64,000 nt of DNA from Methylobacterium gossipiicola (GCF_900113485.1 NZ_FOPM01000012.1:1-64000), one strand, 5' to 3'; shown: positions 17,209-25,594, counted from the first letter of the stretch. The notes: generated from the sequence alone by a model not told the origin. Made by a program: numbers and translations.

Positions 17209-17231
17209 GGCGACGTCTGTGGCACGTCACC
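17209..17231 (-). promoter_or_regulatory. Hairpin before the ribosome-binding site (riboswitch expression platform)
   Basis: GGTGACGT and ACGTCGCC can pair across a 7-nt loop, immediately upstream of the GAGG-type site and ATG 17199. The same hairpin stands before btuB (23764-23786), although sequence between it and the aptamer has diverged. Conservation suggests it is the switching element controlling translation. Confidence 0.5.
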
Positions 17232-17317
17232 GCGAACGAGGCCGACCCGGATACCGAACGGCATCCGCCCCGACACCCACCAGGACACCCCGCCCGATGC
17301 GTTTCGCGTGTGACCAC

Positions 17318-17493
17318 GACTGACGGCAGGTCTCCTGGCTCGCGGGTCACCGCCCTCTCATCGTCTTCCCAGATCTTCAAGATCCAGTGACGTGGTGATG
17401 ATGGGCTCGCCGCTCACAGTTGCGGGGGCAGCCACGGCCTCGGGTTTCATCCCTCACCGCGTTCCCTTTTGATCCTCCGGGGAGGAACCGTCG
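17318..17493 (-). ncRNA. Cobalamin riboswitch (copy 1)
   Basis: Read on the minus strand, the segment has the ordered landmarks of a B12 riboswitch: AAAAGGGAA, GGTGAGGGATGAAACCCGAG, the B12 box region GCTGCCCCCGCAACTGTGAG, then CCAGTGACG-side pairing, GGGAAGACG, and the 3' element GCCAGGAGACCTGCC. It lies about 120 nt upstream of the receptor ATG at 17199. B12 binding should repress that gene. Confidence 0.93.
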
Positions 17494-17591
17494 GGGTCGA
17501 AGTAGCACGTGCACGCCCCTACGCGTCAACGGAGGGCGTGCAAGGGATGAGAGGTTGTACCCCGCCGGTGACACCCGGACGGTTCAGTCGC

Positions 17592-18146
17592 TCAGGGAGT
17601 CCGACAGGGCACGATCTCGACCTGCTCCGGCGGCAGGGTGCGCCACCAGGCGTCGGGAGCCGTGAACGCCGCGTGGGTCATCCGCAGGACCGCCTCCGAC
17701 TGGCGATGCGAAGGGTCGACCCGGCCGCGTGCCGCGTTGCGCGCCTCCAGGACGTCCCAGGGTACGTCGAACACCTTCCACTCCACCGTGAGCCCGTGCC
17801 GGGCGACGATTTCAAGCTCGCCCTCGAACACGGACCGGGTGAGATGGGTATCGGCCATCACGACGCTGAAGCCGTTGCGCAATGCGGCGTCCAGGGCGGC
17901 TTCCTTGACCCGGTGCAAGACCTGCCGGGCCCCATCGTCATGGGGACCCTGCCTGAGTTCCCAATAGACCTGCCGGTCCGGGGGCCAGAGGGCCTGGCGG
18001 AGGTCGTCGAGGGTGAGGTGAACCCAACCCGCGCGGGGGTCGAAGCGGCGGGCATAGGTCGTTTTCCCCGCGCCCGGACAGCCGATGAGCCCGACTACCC
18101 TCTGGCGCCTCACGCTTCGCTCGCCGACAGGAATCGGTGCCGTCAC
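17592..18146 (-). CDS. P-loop kinase-like ATPase at end of btu operon
   Basis: A 184-aa protein with Walker A GCPGAGKTTYARRF near residue 22, the strand VVMADTHLTRSVFEGEL, and the Arg-containing lid WDVLEARNAARGRVDPSHR. This is the arrangement of the polynucleotide-kinase/zeta-like AAA_33 P-loop kinases. It starts with GTG 18146, two nucleotides after the TGA of the upstream gene, so it belongs to the same transcript. The substrate is unknown. In a B12-uptake operon a nucleoside, nucleotide or corrinoid side-chain kinase is conceivable, but that is speculation. The stop is followed by the region leading to riboswitch copy 1. Confidence 0.7.
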   Translation of the reverse strand: MTAPIPVGERSVRRQRVVGLIGCPGAGKTTYARRFDPRAGWVHLTLDDLRQALWPPDRQVYWELRQGPHDDGARQVLHRVKEAALDAALRNGFSVVMADTHLTRSVFEGELEIVARHGLTVEWKVFDVPWDVLEARNAARGRVDPSHRQSEAVLRMTHAAFTAPDAWWRTLPPEQVEIVPCRTP

Positions 18147-18148
18147 GG

Positions 18149-19111
18149 TCAGGCCGTCGCCTCCGCGTCCTCGTCGTCGCCGGCGGCGGCTTCGATGATC
18201 TCGCCGCGCAGGTAGCGCGCCTGGGCCTCGGCGACGCGGCGTGCGCCTTGCGCGTGCCGGCTCGACACCGTGCCGCCGGGCGATCCGGAGCCACCGCCCT
18301 TGATCGCCACGAGGTCGGGATCGCCCCAGCGGTCGAGGAGCGCCTGAAACGCCGCGTAGCGTCCAACGTCGAAGGGGATGCGGGCGCCCATCATGTCCTT
18401 GTAGGGATGGGCCGGATGAAGCCCGGCGCACGGGACCCAGCCCGCCGGGATCGGGGTCGTCGCCGCATGGGTCCGGCCGCTGCGCAAGAGCTTGGGCAGG
18501 ACGTGCGTGTGCGGCCCCTCCGGACTGGTGCCACCGGGGCCGGGAATTGGGGCATAGACCTCGACGCGCCCGATCCGCGCCAGGAACACCCGGTGCGGGC
18601 TCAGGGCGACGAGGTATCGACCGATGGGATTGGCGTGGTCGAACAGCGGCAGCCCGGTACCGGCCCGCAATCGCGCGACGGCCTCCGGATCGCGCACGCG
18701 CACGCAGGCATCGACGGCGAGGAGGCCGAGGCCGAGGTCGAACAGGATGCCGTCGCGGTCCTGCGGCCGGGCGGCATTCCGGTCGGGTCCGAGCTCCGTC
18801 ACCACGGTCCTGCGGTTCATTGCGCAGGTCGCCTCGGGCAGGCAAAGGGCGACGGCGTGGTTCCAGCCCGAAGCCACCGGGGTTTCGTAGGCGACGGGCC
18901 GCAGGTCGGAACTCGGAGTCAGGGCGATGGCGCCGCGTGCCGTCGCCAGGCCGAGGCGGTCGTCCGGTAGGGCCAGGACGACCTCGTCCGGATCGCGCAT
19001 GAACTCCGCGATGGCGCCGAAGCTGCCGAGGCTCCAGGCCGTGCCCGGATCCGCCAGCGCCGCGCGCAGGAGGGCGACGATGGCGTCAGGACCGTTGGGG
19101 TAAGGCTGCAT
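18149..19111 (-). CDS. Unrecognised conserved protein in btu operon
   Basis: A 320-aa cytoplasmic protein that I do not recognise with certainty; it may belong to an uncharacterised Pfam DUF (DUF6925 comes to mind, unverified). It has an N-terminal helical part (DAIVALLRAALADPGTAWSL), a segment rich in His and Pro (SPEGPHTHVLPKLL, GLHPAHPYKDMMGARIPFDV), and an acidic tail (AAAGDDEDAEATA). No signal peptide or membrane helix is present. The ATG at 19111 overlaps the end of btuD by 26 nt and the stop abuts the kinase-like gene, so it is operonic. A role in B12 handling is inferred from position only. Confidence 0.6.
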   Translation of the reverse strand: MQPYPNGPDAIVALLRAALADPGTAWSLGSFGAIAEFMRDPDEVVLALPDDRLGLATARGAIALTPSSDLRPVAYETPVASGWNHAVALCLPEATCAMNRRTVVTELGPDRNAARPQDRDGILFDLGLGLLAVDACVRVRDPEAVARLRAGTGLPLFDHANPIGRYLVALSPHRVFLARIGRVEVYAPIPGPGGTSPEGPHTHVLPKLLRSGRTHAATTPIPAGWVPCAGLHPAHPYKDMMGARIPFDVGRYAAFQALLDRWGDPDLVAIKGGGSGSPGGTVSSRHAQGARRVAEAQARYLRGEIIEAAAGDDEDAEATA

Positions 19112-19901
19112 CGATGTCCTCCGGTGGGGGATCTGAGCGGTGCCAGGGTAGGATGTAGGGCGTTCCGTCGGGCGCGACGCCGCGCCGGACTGTGATGCCG
19201 AAGGTTTCGGCGAGCCGCCGGTCCGTCAGGATGTCCGGGTCGCCATCGTCGACGAGCCTGCCTGCGCCCAGGACCACGATCCGGTCGCAGAACCGGGCCG
19301 CGAGGGCGAGGTCGTGCAGGATGGCGACGACGCCGGTGCCGGCCAGGGCCACGCGCCGCAGCAGGGTCATGGCGTCGAGCTGGTGGGCCGGATCGAGGGC
19401 GGTGATGGGTTCGTCGGCCAAGAGCCACGCCGCCTCGACGGCGAGGGCGCGGGCGAGAAGCACCCGCATCCGCTCGCCCGAGGACAGGGTCGGTTCGAGG
19501 CGTTCGGCGAAGTGGGCCGTGTCGGTCCGGGCCATGGCCCGCGCGATGGCGGCGTGGTCGGACGCGTCGAGACCGCCGAACGCGCGCCGGTGCGGCAGGC
19601 GGCCGAGGGCGACGAGGTCCCGCACCCGCATCGGCCAGCCGGCGCCCGCCCCCTGGAACAGGACCGCGATGCGTTTGGCGCGGGCGTCACGGGAGAGGTC
19701 GAGGAGCGGCGTCCCGTCGAGGATCACCCGGCCCCGCCTCGGTGGAACGAGGCCCGCGAGGGTGCGCAGGAGGGTGGTCTTGCCGGCGCCGTTCGGACCG
19801 ACGAGGCCGACGAAGCGTCCCGGCTCCAGGGCGAGGGTGACATCGGTGAGGACCGCGCGCCCGCCGAGGCGGATGTCGACGGATTCGGCCGCGAGGCTCA
19901 T
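19086..19901 (-). CDS. btuD: ABC transporter ATPase, B12/iron-chelate type
   Basis: A 271-aa FecE/BtuD-type ATPase. It carries Walker A GPNGAGKTTLLRTLAG, a Q-loop (VLFQGAGAG), a slightly degenerate signature (LSSGERMRVLLARAL in place of LSGGE), Walker B AAWLLADEPITALD and the switch His in VAILHDLALAARF. The C-terminus is longer than usual by about 30 residues. The ATG at 19901 overlaps the permease stop by 4 nt. It should power uptake through the adjacent BtuC and BtuF. The B12 riboswitch at the head of the operon makes cobalamin the most likely cargo. Confidence 0.88.
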   Translation of the reverse strand: MSLAAESVDIRLGGRAVLTDVTLALEPGRFVGLVGPNGAGKTTLLRTLAGLVPPRRGRVILDGTPLLDLSRDARAKRIAVLFQGAGAGWPMRVRDLVALGRLPHRRAFGGLDASDHAAIARAMARTDTAHFAERLEPTLSSGERMRVLLARALAVEAAWLLADEPITALDPAHQLDAMTLLRRVALAGTGVVAILHDLALAARFCDRIVVLGAGRLVDDGDPDILTDRRLAETFGITVRRGVAPDGTPYILPWHRSDPPPEDIDAALPQRS

Positions 19902-20914
19902 GCGCCGCGACCCCGCTGGCGCAGGAGGAGCACGATCAGGAACGGTGCCCCGACGAGGGCGGTCACCACCCCGAGCTTGAGTTCGGGCCGCGTCGCCAGG
20001 AGGCGCACGCCGAGATCGGCCGCGAGCACGAGGGCCGCGCCCGCGAGCCCGCTCGGCCACAGGCCGGCCCCGGGGCGGGCGCCGACGAGCGGCCGCACAA
20101 GGTGCGGGACCACGAGGCCGACGAAGCCGATGGCGCCGCTCACGGCGACGCCGCTGCCGACGGCCAGGGCCGCCCCCGTCACGAGGCGCAGGCGGACCGA
20201 GACGAGGTGAAAGCCGAGGCTCGCGGCCGTGTCCTCGCCGAGCGTCAGGGCATCGAGGGCCCGGCCCGTGGACAGCATCAGAGCCCAGCCGGCGGCCATC
20301 AACGGCAGGCACAGCCAGACATGGTTCATGCTGCGGTCGGCCAGCGATCCCATCAGCCAGAACACGATTTCCAGGGCCGCGTAGGGGTTCGGCGACAGAT
20401 TGAGGGCCAGCGCCGTCAGGGCTCCCGCGAGACTCGACAGGGCGACACCGGCCAGGATCAGCCCGAGGGTGGTGCCGCCGCGGGCGGCGACGAGGTTGAG
20501 GGCCAGCGCAGCCAGGGCGGCCCCGGCGATCCCGCCGAGCGGGAGGGCGAGGCTGAACGAGGCCGCGAACCCGCCGTAGAACACCAGGACGGCCCCGAGG
20601 GCGGCGGCCGAGGAGAGGCCGAGGATGCCGGGATCGGCGAGGGGATTGCGCAGATACCCCTGCATCGCCGCCCCGGTCAGCCCGAGGCTGAAGCCGACGA
20701 GGCCGCCGAGCAGGGCGCGGGGCAGGCGCAACTCCCACAGGACGAGGGCCGGCAGGGTCGCACGTCCGGCCAGGAGATCACCGGCTGCGGCCGGAATGTC
20801 GAAGGGGGCGTACCCGACCGCGACGGAGGCGAGGGTGAGAACCAGCACCAGTAGGCCGAGGATTCCGACGACCCGTCGTTCGATCCGGTCGCGCGGCGGG
20901 AAGCGCGCGTTCAT
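19898..20914 (-). CDS. btuC: ABC transporter permease, B12/iron-chelate type
   Basis: A 338-aa FecCD-family permease with about ten membrane helices. Recognisable family stretches include LWELRLPRALLGGLVGFSLG, LTGAAMQGYLRNPLADPGIL, FWLMGSLADRS and SGAIGFVGLVVPHLVRPLVG. The last of these contains the cytoplasmic coupling region. Its ATG overlaps the btuF stop (ATGA) and its end overlaps btuD. It forms the inner-membrane channel for the cobalamin importer inferred here. Confidence 0.9.
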   Translation of the reverse strand: MNARFPPRDRIERRVVGILGLLVLVLTLASVAVGYAPFDIPAAAGDLLAGRATLPALVLWELRLPRALLGGLVGFSLGLTGAAMQGYLRNPLADPGILGLSSAAALGAVLVFYGGFAASFSLALPLGGIAGAALAALALNLVAARGGTTLGLILAGVALSSLAGALTALALNLSPNPYAALEIVFWLMGSLADRSMNHVWLCLPLMAAGWALMLSTGRALDALTLGEDTAASLGFHLVSVRLRLVTGAALAVGSGVAVSGAIGFVGLVVPHLVRPLVGARPGAGLWPSGLAGAALVLAADLGVRLLATRPELKLGVVTALVGAPFLIVLLLRQRGRGA

Positions 20915-21762
20915 GGCGCGTTCCTCCCGCGTGCGGCGGCGGCGAGCCGGGCCACGACGTCGGCGACCTGCGGCCCCGGACAGGTCCAGAGCCGGTTCGG
21001 AATCGAAACGGTGCGTCCCCGGCGGCGCAGGGCGTCGAAGACGGGGTGATGCAGCAGGGCGTCGGCGAGCGACGGGTGGCCGGGCTCGCCCTCGTCGAGG
21101 ATGAGGAGGTCGGCTTCGGCGAAGGCCGCCGCTTCCAGCGGAACCTGTCCGAACCGGTCGCGACCGAGTTCGGCCGCGACGTTGACGAGGCCGGCGGCGC
21201 GCAGGATCGCGTCGCCGAGGCTGCCCGGCGCGACCGTGAAGGCGTTCGGCCGCATGACGAGGGCGCGTAAGGGTTTTCCCGCCGCCACCACCTCGGCCAG
21301 CCGTGCGTCGAACGCCGCGACCATCGCCGCGCCCCGCGCGTCCTGCCCGAGGGCGGCGGCCACCGTCCGGATCTGGGCGCGCACCCCATCGAAATCGTTC
21401 GGCACGCCGAGTTCGAGGAGCGGGAACCCGATCCGCTTGAGCAGGCCGACCGTCGTCCGGGTCGTGAAGGCGCCGGCCACGACGAGGTCGGGCCGTAGGG
21501 CAACGATCTCTTCCGACAGGCCGCGGGTCACCGTGAGGCCCGTGGCCTCCCGCGCCACGGTCGAGCCGCGTGGATCATCGGCGAGGGCGGTGACGGCGGC
21601 GACCTGTTCGCGGTCGGCGAGGCGCAGAACGAGTTCGTCGGCGCAGAGGTTCATGGAGACGACACGGACCGGGTGCGCCGGGGCTTCGGCCGCCCATCCG
21701 GCGGCCGGGAAACCGAGCCAGGCCGCCATCGCCAGCGCGGGGCACGCGCGTCGCCTCGCCAT
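20911..21762 (-). CDS. btuF: Periplasmic cobalamin-binding protein
   Basis: A 283-aa exported type-III binding protein. The signal peptide (ALAMAAWLGFPAAGWAAEA) is followed by RVVSMNLCADELVLRLADRE, typical of BtuF/FhuD-like proteins. Further family signs are VTRGLSEEIVALRPDLVVAG, LELGVPNDFDGVRAQIRTVA and a C-terminal LWTCPGPQVADVVARLA. It sits 8 nt after btuB and overlaps btuC. It would hand cobalamin to BtuCD after BtuB brings it across the outer membrane. Confidence 0.88.
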   Translation of the reverse strand: MARRRACPALAMAAWLGFPAAGWAAEAPAHPVRVVSMNLCADELVLRLADREQVAAVTALADDPRGSTVAREATGLTVTRGLSEEIVALRPDLVVAGAFTTRTTVGLLKRIGFPLLELGVPNDFDGVRAQIRTVAAALGQDARGAAMVAAFDARLAEVVAAGKPLRALVMRPNAFTVAPGSLGDAILRAAGLVNVAAELGRDRFGQVPLEAAAFAEADLLILDEGEPGHPSLADALLHHPVFDALRRRGRTVSIPNRLWTCPGPQVADVVARLAAAARGRNAP

Positions 21763-21770
21763 CGCGAGCC

Positions 21771-23750
21771 TCAGAAGGTGGTCATGCGGACGCCGCCATA
21801 GACGGCGAGGCCCGGTCCGAGAAACCCGGTCGGGTTCTCGTAGCGGCGATCGAACAGGTTATCGACCCGCCCGAACACGCTCACGGTCTCGTTGACGTCG
21901 TAGTTCACCGCGAGGTTGACGAGGGTGAAGCCCGGGTTCTTCAGGCGCGCCACGGAGAAGTCGCGGTTGCCGTCGACGAAATGGCCGAGCACGATCACGG
22001 TGCCGCTGAAGGTCAGGCCGGGAAGCGGGGTCCAGAACGCCGTCGCGCTGCCCTTGTGGCGGGGGCGGCGCAGGAGCTCCTGATTGGTGATCTCGTTCTT
22101 GGTCACCGTGTTGGTGTAGTCGATCCGGCCCGAGAGGGTGTCGGAGAACCGGACCGCCACGAAGGCTTCCGCCCCGTACGACTCCGCCCGGCCGACATTC
22201 TCGTTGGTGGTGAAGGTGGCGTTCGCCGCGATGAGGTTCTTGAAATCATTGCCGTAATAGGTCGCGCCGACGAGGATGCGCTCCCCCAGGGGCTGCTCGA
22301 AGCCGGCGTCGTAGCCGAGGCTCTCCTCCGGCCGCAGGTTCGGATTGGCGAAGAAGTTGAAGGCCGGGAAGCTCTGGAACAGCTGGCTCAGGGTCGGCGC
22401 CTTGAAGCCGGTGCCGACGCTGCCCTTGATCCGTGTCCCGGTGAACGGCAGGACGTAGCTCGGCGCGACCCGGAAGGTGGTGGCCGGCCCGAAGGCGTCG
22501 TTGGCGTCGTGGCGGATGTTGGCGACGAGGGAGGCCCCGTCGAACGGCGTCAGCTGTGCCTCGGCATAGCCGGCGGTGTTGCCGTTCCTCGCCCGCAGGT
22601 TGCCGGCGCCGAATGGGCTGGGGTCGCGGGTGAGCAGGCTTTCGTCGTCACGCTGCGCCCCGAACAGCACGTGGTTGCCCGGCGAGAGCTGGTAGTCGCC
22701 GCGATACTCGTAGCGCGTCCGCTCGCCCAGGCCCGTCGTCGCATCCGGCGTCGTCAGCGGGTCGAGGGGGCCCTGCTGCCGGTTGAACAGGTTCGAATAG
22801 TTGACGGCGAAGAGGTTGTGGAAGCCGGGCGTCGGCGTCCATTCCGCCTCGTTGCGGGTGAAGACCTGCTGCACGTCGGCGGCACTCCGGAACGCCGCCG
22901 GGAGGGCCGGGAAAGTGCCGTAGTCGGTGCCGGTGAACAGGAGCCGCGAATTGATGAAGCGCGTCACCGAGTTGACCCGGACCGTGTCGGTGAGCTGGTA
23001 GCCGAACTTCGCCGAGACGGTCTCGTTATCGTAGAAATTGGGATGGATCGGGCGTCCGAATGGGACGAGGCTCGGTGGAGTCACGGGCGTCGCGGCGGCG
23101 CGCAGGTGCTGGATCGACACCGCATAGTCGAACGGCCCCTCCGAGCCGCTGATCCGGCCGCTCTGGTTGAAGGTCCCGAACGAGCCGCCCTCGAGGCGCG
23201 CGCTCGCCCGGGCCGGCCCCTCGCCGCGCTTCGTCGTGAACGAGATGGCACCCCCAATGGCGTCGGAGCCGTAGAGGCCGCTCTGGGGACCGCGCAGCAC
23301 CTCGATCCGCGAGAGATCGTCGGTGAGGAGTTGGCCGAAATCGAAGGCGCCGTTCGGATTCGACGGATCGGTGGCGTCGATGCCGTCGATGAGAACCTTC
23401 ACGTGGTTCGCGTTCGAGCCGCGGATGAACACCGAGGTCTGTCCGCCCGGTCCGCCGGTCTGGACGACGTTGAGGCCCGGCACCTGCTGCAGGGCATCCG
23501 GCACGGTGCGGCGCTGCTGGGCTTCGAGGGTCGCGGCGGTGAGCACGGTGACGCTCGAACCGATTCGGTCGATCGGCGTCGGCACGCCCGTGGCTGAGAC
23601 GGAGAGTTCGGACAGGGTGATCGCCGCCGGGGCGGCCCGGGGCACGTTCGCGAAAGGCGCGGCGGCCTGTTGCGCGAGGACGGGAGCCGGCAGGGCGACG
23701 CTCGCGAGCGCGAGGGAGCGCAGGCACGCGGTTCGGGAGAAAGAGGACAC
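21771..23750 (-). CDS. btuB: TonB-dependent vitamin B12 receptor
   Basis: A 659-aa outer-membrane receptor. The likely start is GTG 23750, giving MSSFSRTACLRSLALASVAL and a signal peptide ending VLAQQ; starts further upstream would translate the riboswitch 3' region. The plug has ELSVSATGVPTPIDRIGSSV, VPDALQQVPGLNVVQTGG, FIRGSNANHVKVLIDGID and IEVLRGPQSGLYGSDAIGG, a close match to the BtuB family. The C-terminus ends with aromatic Phe (MTTF). It heads the btuBFCD operon and its leader carries a cobalamin riboswitch, so both sequence and regulation support B12 uptake. Confidence 0.93.
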   Translation of the reverse strand: MSSFSRTACLRSLALASVALPAPVLAQQAAAPFANVPRAAPAAITLSELSVSATGVPTPIDRIGSSVTVLTAATLEAQQRRTVPDALQQVPGLNVVQTGGPGGQTSVFIRGSNANHVKVLIDGIDATDPSNPNGAFDFGQLLTDDLSRIEVLRGPQSGLYGSDAIGGAISFTTKRGEGPARASARLEGGSFGTFNQSGRISGSEGPFDYAVSIQHLRAAATPVTPPSLVPFGRPIHPNFYDNETVSAKFGYQLTDTVRVNSVTRFINSRLLFTGTDYGTFPALPAAFRSAADVQQVFTRNEAEWTPTPGFHNLFAVNYSNLFNRQQGPLDPLTTPDATTGLGERTRYEYRGDYQLSPGNHVLFGAQRDDESLLTRDPSPFGAGNLRARNGNTAGYAEAQLTPFDGASLVANIRHDANDAFGPATTFRVAPSYVLPFTGTRIKGSVGTGFKAPTLSQLFQSFPAFNFFANPNLRPEESLGYDAGFEQPLGERILVGATYYGNDFKNLIAANATFTTNENVGRAESYGAEAFVAVRFSDTLSGRIDYTNTVTKNEITNQELLRRPRHKGSATAFWTPLPGLTFSGTVIVLGHFVDGNRDFSVARLKNPGFTLVNLAVNYDVNETVSVFGRVDNLFDRRYENPTGFLGPGLAVYGGVRMTTF

Positions 23751-23763
23751 GGAACAAGCCTTG

Positions 23764-23786
23764 GGCGACGTCTGTGGCACGTCACC
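23764..23786 (-). promoter_or_regulatory. Hairpin before the btuB start (riboswitch expression platform)
   Basis: Same pairing arms as at 17209-17231 (GGTGACGT / ACGTCGCC), ending 14 nt upstream of GTG 23750. It probably exposes or hides the btuB ribosome-binding site depending on B12. Confidence 0.5.
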
Positions 23787-23871
23787 GCGAACAGGGTCGA
23801 TCCGTCCGCACACGCGAACGCCCCGACACCCATCAGGACACCCCGCCCGATGCGTTTCGCGTGTGACCACG

Positions 23872-24045
23872 ACTGACGGCAGGTCTCCTGGCTCGCGGGT
23901 CACCGCCCTCTCATCGTCTTCCCAGATCCCGAAGATCCAGTGACGTGGTGATGATGGGCTCGCCGCTCACAGTTGCGGGGGCAGCCACGGCCTCGGGTTT
24001 CACCCCTCACCGCGTTCCCTTTTGATCCTCCGGGGAGGAACCGTC
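23872..24045 (-). ncRNA. Cobalamin riboswitch (copy 2)
   Basis: Minus-strand aptamer with the same landmarks as copy 1 (AAAAGGGAA, GCTGCCCCCGCAACTGTGAG, GGGAAGACG, GCCAGGAGACCTGCC). It differs mainly at two loop positions. It lies about 120 nt before the btuB start and should shut off the whole operon when cobalamin is plentiful. Confidence 0.93.
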
Positions 24046-24119
24046 GCGCACCAGAAACCCGACCGACGGATGCGTCGTCAATGGCGCGCGAAGGCTTTCC
24101 AGCCGTCTGTGCTTCGAAG

Positions 24120-24375
24120 GTTACAAGTCGGTGAACCGCACCGGGTTTCCCGGAGGCCATCTGGTTTGAGCCAGGGGGCCAAGGTTTGCACGTCGGTTTG
24201 GGCAGAGTCGCGCGCTTCGGCCGCTGTCTCCGGATGCCTCGACATCGGCCCGGGCGAGCCCCTTGGTGTAGCGCGGGGCAAGGTATCGTGAACCCCGGTC
24301 GCCGTGGTGCGCGAGAACGCCGCCCTTCGGTCCCACTGCCCGCATCGGCCGCGCGACGGTGCACCGGGCCACCAC
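24120..24375 (-). pseudogene. IS3-family transposase (OrfB) remnant
   Basis: The minus strand reads VARCTVARPMRAVGPKG, then HHGDRGSRYLAPRYTKGLAR and ADVEASGDSG. These match two separate parts of IS3 OrfB (CTVARLMR...G and HHSDRGSQY...RY...L). The sequence between them is deleted and the end is lost, so the gene is dead. It lies just upstream of the btuB leader. Confidence 0.65.
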
Positions 24376-24475
24376 AATCCCTCACTGAACTAAAAATGAA
24401 CACATACGTTAGATTAAGGGCTCATGAACGAACGGCCCTTAAGCTGGGCTGCCGCACACCCTTGAGGAGATTGGA

Positions 24476-24808
24476 ATGTCTAACGGACCTTTCCAGAACC
24501 CGCCCGGCGCTTACGAAATGGGCGGTGCCTGCGGTCTGCCGTGTGAGCCGTGGCTGCTCCCGATCTCCGACGCTCCCCTTCCCATGGTCGACACGACCGA
24601 TGCGGTGCTGACCTCCGTGCGCCGTGCCGCGCGTCCGTTTCAGATCGCCACGGGCGTTCTGGCGACCATGATCCTTGGAGGGCTGCTGGGTCAGATCACG
24701 AAGGATCGGGTGGAGGCCGCACCGGTACACAAGACGGCCGGACAGATCGCCAAAGCCACCCCGTTGGCACTGCCTGTCTCACAAGCGTCTTTGACCGTCC
24801 AGAATTAG
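24476..24808 (+). CDS. Small single-span membrane protein, unrecognised
   Basis: A 110-aa protein with no family I can name. A polar N-terminal half contains GGACGLPCEPWLLPISDAPL. One membrane helix follows at about 60-78 (IATGVLATMILGGLLGQIT), then a charged, Lys-containing tail. The start is supported by a GGAGA site 5 nt upstream of ATG 24476. It lies between two transposase relics. Its last residues (ASLTVQN) run to the edge of the IS481 remnant, so the original C-terminus may have been changed by insertion. Confidence 0.5.
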   Translation: MSNGPFQNPPGAYEMGGACGLPCEPWLLPISDAPLPMVDTTDAVLTSVRRAARPFQIATGVLATMILGGLLGQITKDRVEAAPVHKTAGQIAKATPLALPVSQASLTVQN

Positions 24809-24809
24809 G

Positions 24810-25450
24810 AGTTTGTCCTGGCATTTGGGGAGAGGATTTGTCCTGAATGTGCCTGGCTCGGCGGACCATGCTTTGCAGACGGCCTCGTAGGGGGCAGACC
24901 TCGTAGAGTCTTGAGACGGCGGCCAAAGTTGTCGGCGCTGACGACGTCGGCCAGATGAGCGTGGAGTTGCTCGGAGTTGTCGCAGTCGTGGCGCTTGACC
25001 GTCGCGTCCTTGATCGTGCGGTTCATCCGCTCGACCTGAGCGTTGGTCCAGGGGGGGGCGCGGCTTGGTCGGGCGATGATCGATATCGTTTCGGGCGCAA
25101 GCGGACTCCAAGCTGTGGGCTCGGAAAGTCTCTTCGGCCTCGATCAGATGGAGGATGACGTCGCCCGCGACCCGTCGAGTCGCTCGTCCGTGCAACTCGA
25201 CGAAGGCGACCTTGGTTGTGCGGTCGATGGCGACAAGGAGGTAAAGTCGCCCTTCCGCCGTGTGAGCCTCGGCCAGATCGATGGGGAAATAGCCGGGCGG
25301 GTAGACCTTGAAGCGCGACCGCTTCGGCCTGTCGCCATCGACCTCGGGCAATCGACGATCCCAATCGCTGCAAGCAACGATGCAGCGACGAGCGGATCAG
25401 GTGCGGGATCGTCGCCTGGAGCTCGTAGAGACAGTCGTCCAGTGGCACGA
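24810..25450 (-). pseudogene. Frameshifted IS481-family transposase
   Basis: Fragments in different minus-strand frames line up with one IS481 transposase: LVPLDDCLYELQATIPHLIR, SSLHRCLQRLG, then MPEVDGDRPKRSRFKVYPPG, YFPIDLAEAHTAEGRLYLLV, AIDRTTKVAFVELHG, then MNRTIKDATVKRHD, and finally NFGRRLKTLRGLPP and YEAVCKAWSAEPGTFRTNPL. At least three frame changes and a deletion near the second catalytic Asp make it inactive. The N-terminal helix-turn-helix is missing. It ends about 60 bp before the tRNA terminator that marks the island border. Confidence 0.8.
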
Positions 25451-25508
25451 GCAACAGCTAGCACCGAGATCGCGGACAAGGCCGATGTTGCAGATCTCGA
25501 AGGGCCAA

Positions 25509-25542
25509 GAAAAAGCCCGCTAGGTCATTGACCTAGCAGGCT
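25509..25542 (-). terminator. Rho-independent terminator of the interrupted tRNA
   Basis: On the minus strand a long stem (GCCTGCTAGGTC pairing with GACCTAGCGGGC) with a 3-nt loop is followed by TTTTTC. It starts 8 nt after the CCA end of the tRNA fragment, as expected for the terminator of the tRNA that originally stood here. Confidence 0.75.
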
Positions 25543-25549
25543 GAAACTT

Positions 25550-25594
25550 TGGTAGCGAGGGAGAGATTTGAACTCCCGACACAAGGATTATGAT
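25550..25594 (-). other. 3' fragment of a CAU-anticodon tRNA: left attachment site
   Basis: The minus strand has anticodon loop ATCATAA, the 3' anticodon strand TCCTT, a 5-nt variable loop, the T arm GGGAG-TTCAAAT-CTCTC and the acceptor CCTCGCT-A-CCA. The D arm and 5' acceptor are absent and are replaced by the integrase-side sequence. This is the classic scar of integration into a tRNA 3' half. The orientation predicts that the element extends to the right and that the restored full tRNA lies at its far end. tRNA-Met or tRNA-Ile2 cannot be told apart from this half. Confidence 0.8.

Larger units (their letters stand above)
17208..17493 (-). repeat. Duplicated leader, copy 1
   Basis: This leader is almost identical to 23763-24045. 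The aptamer differs at only a few positions and the central 17236-17265 part is more diverged. The two copies are in the same orientation about 6.55 kb apart. Confidence 0.85.
23763..24045 (-). repeat. Duplicated leader, copy 2
   Basis: Near-identical partner of 17208-17493 in the same orientation. The pair brackets the entire btuBFCD operon with its two extra genes. Confidence 0.85.

Noticed and set aside
23750-23903. An upstream start for btuB at 23903
   Set aside because: It would translate the 3' part of the cobalamin aptamer and place 51 residues before the signal peptide; GTG 23750 is far more sensible.
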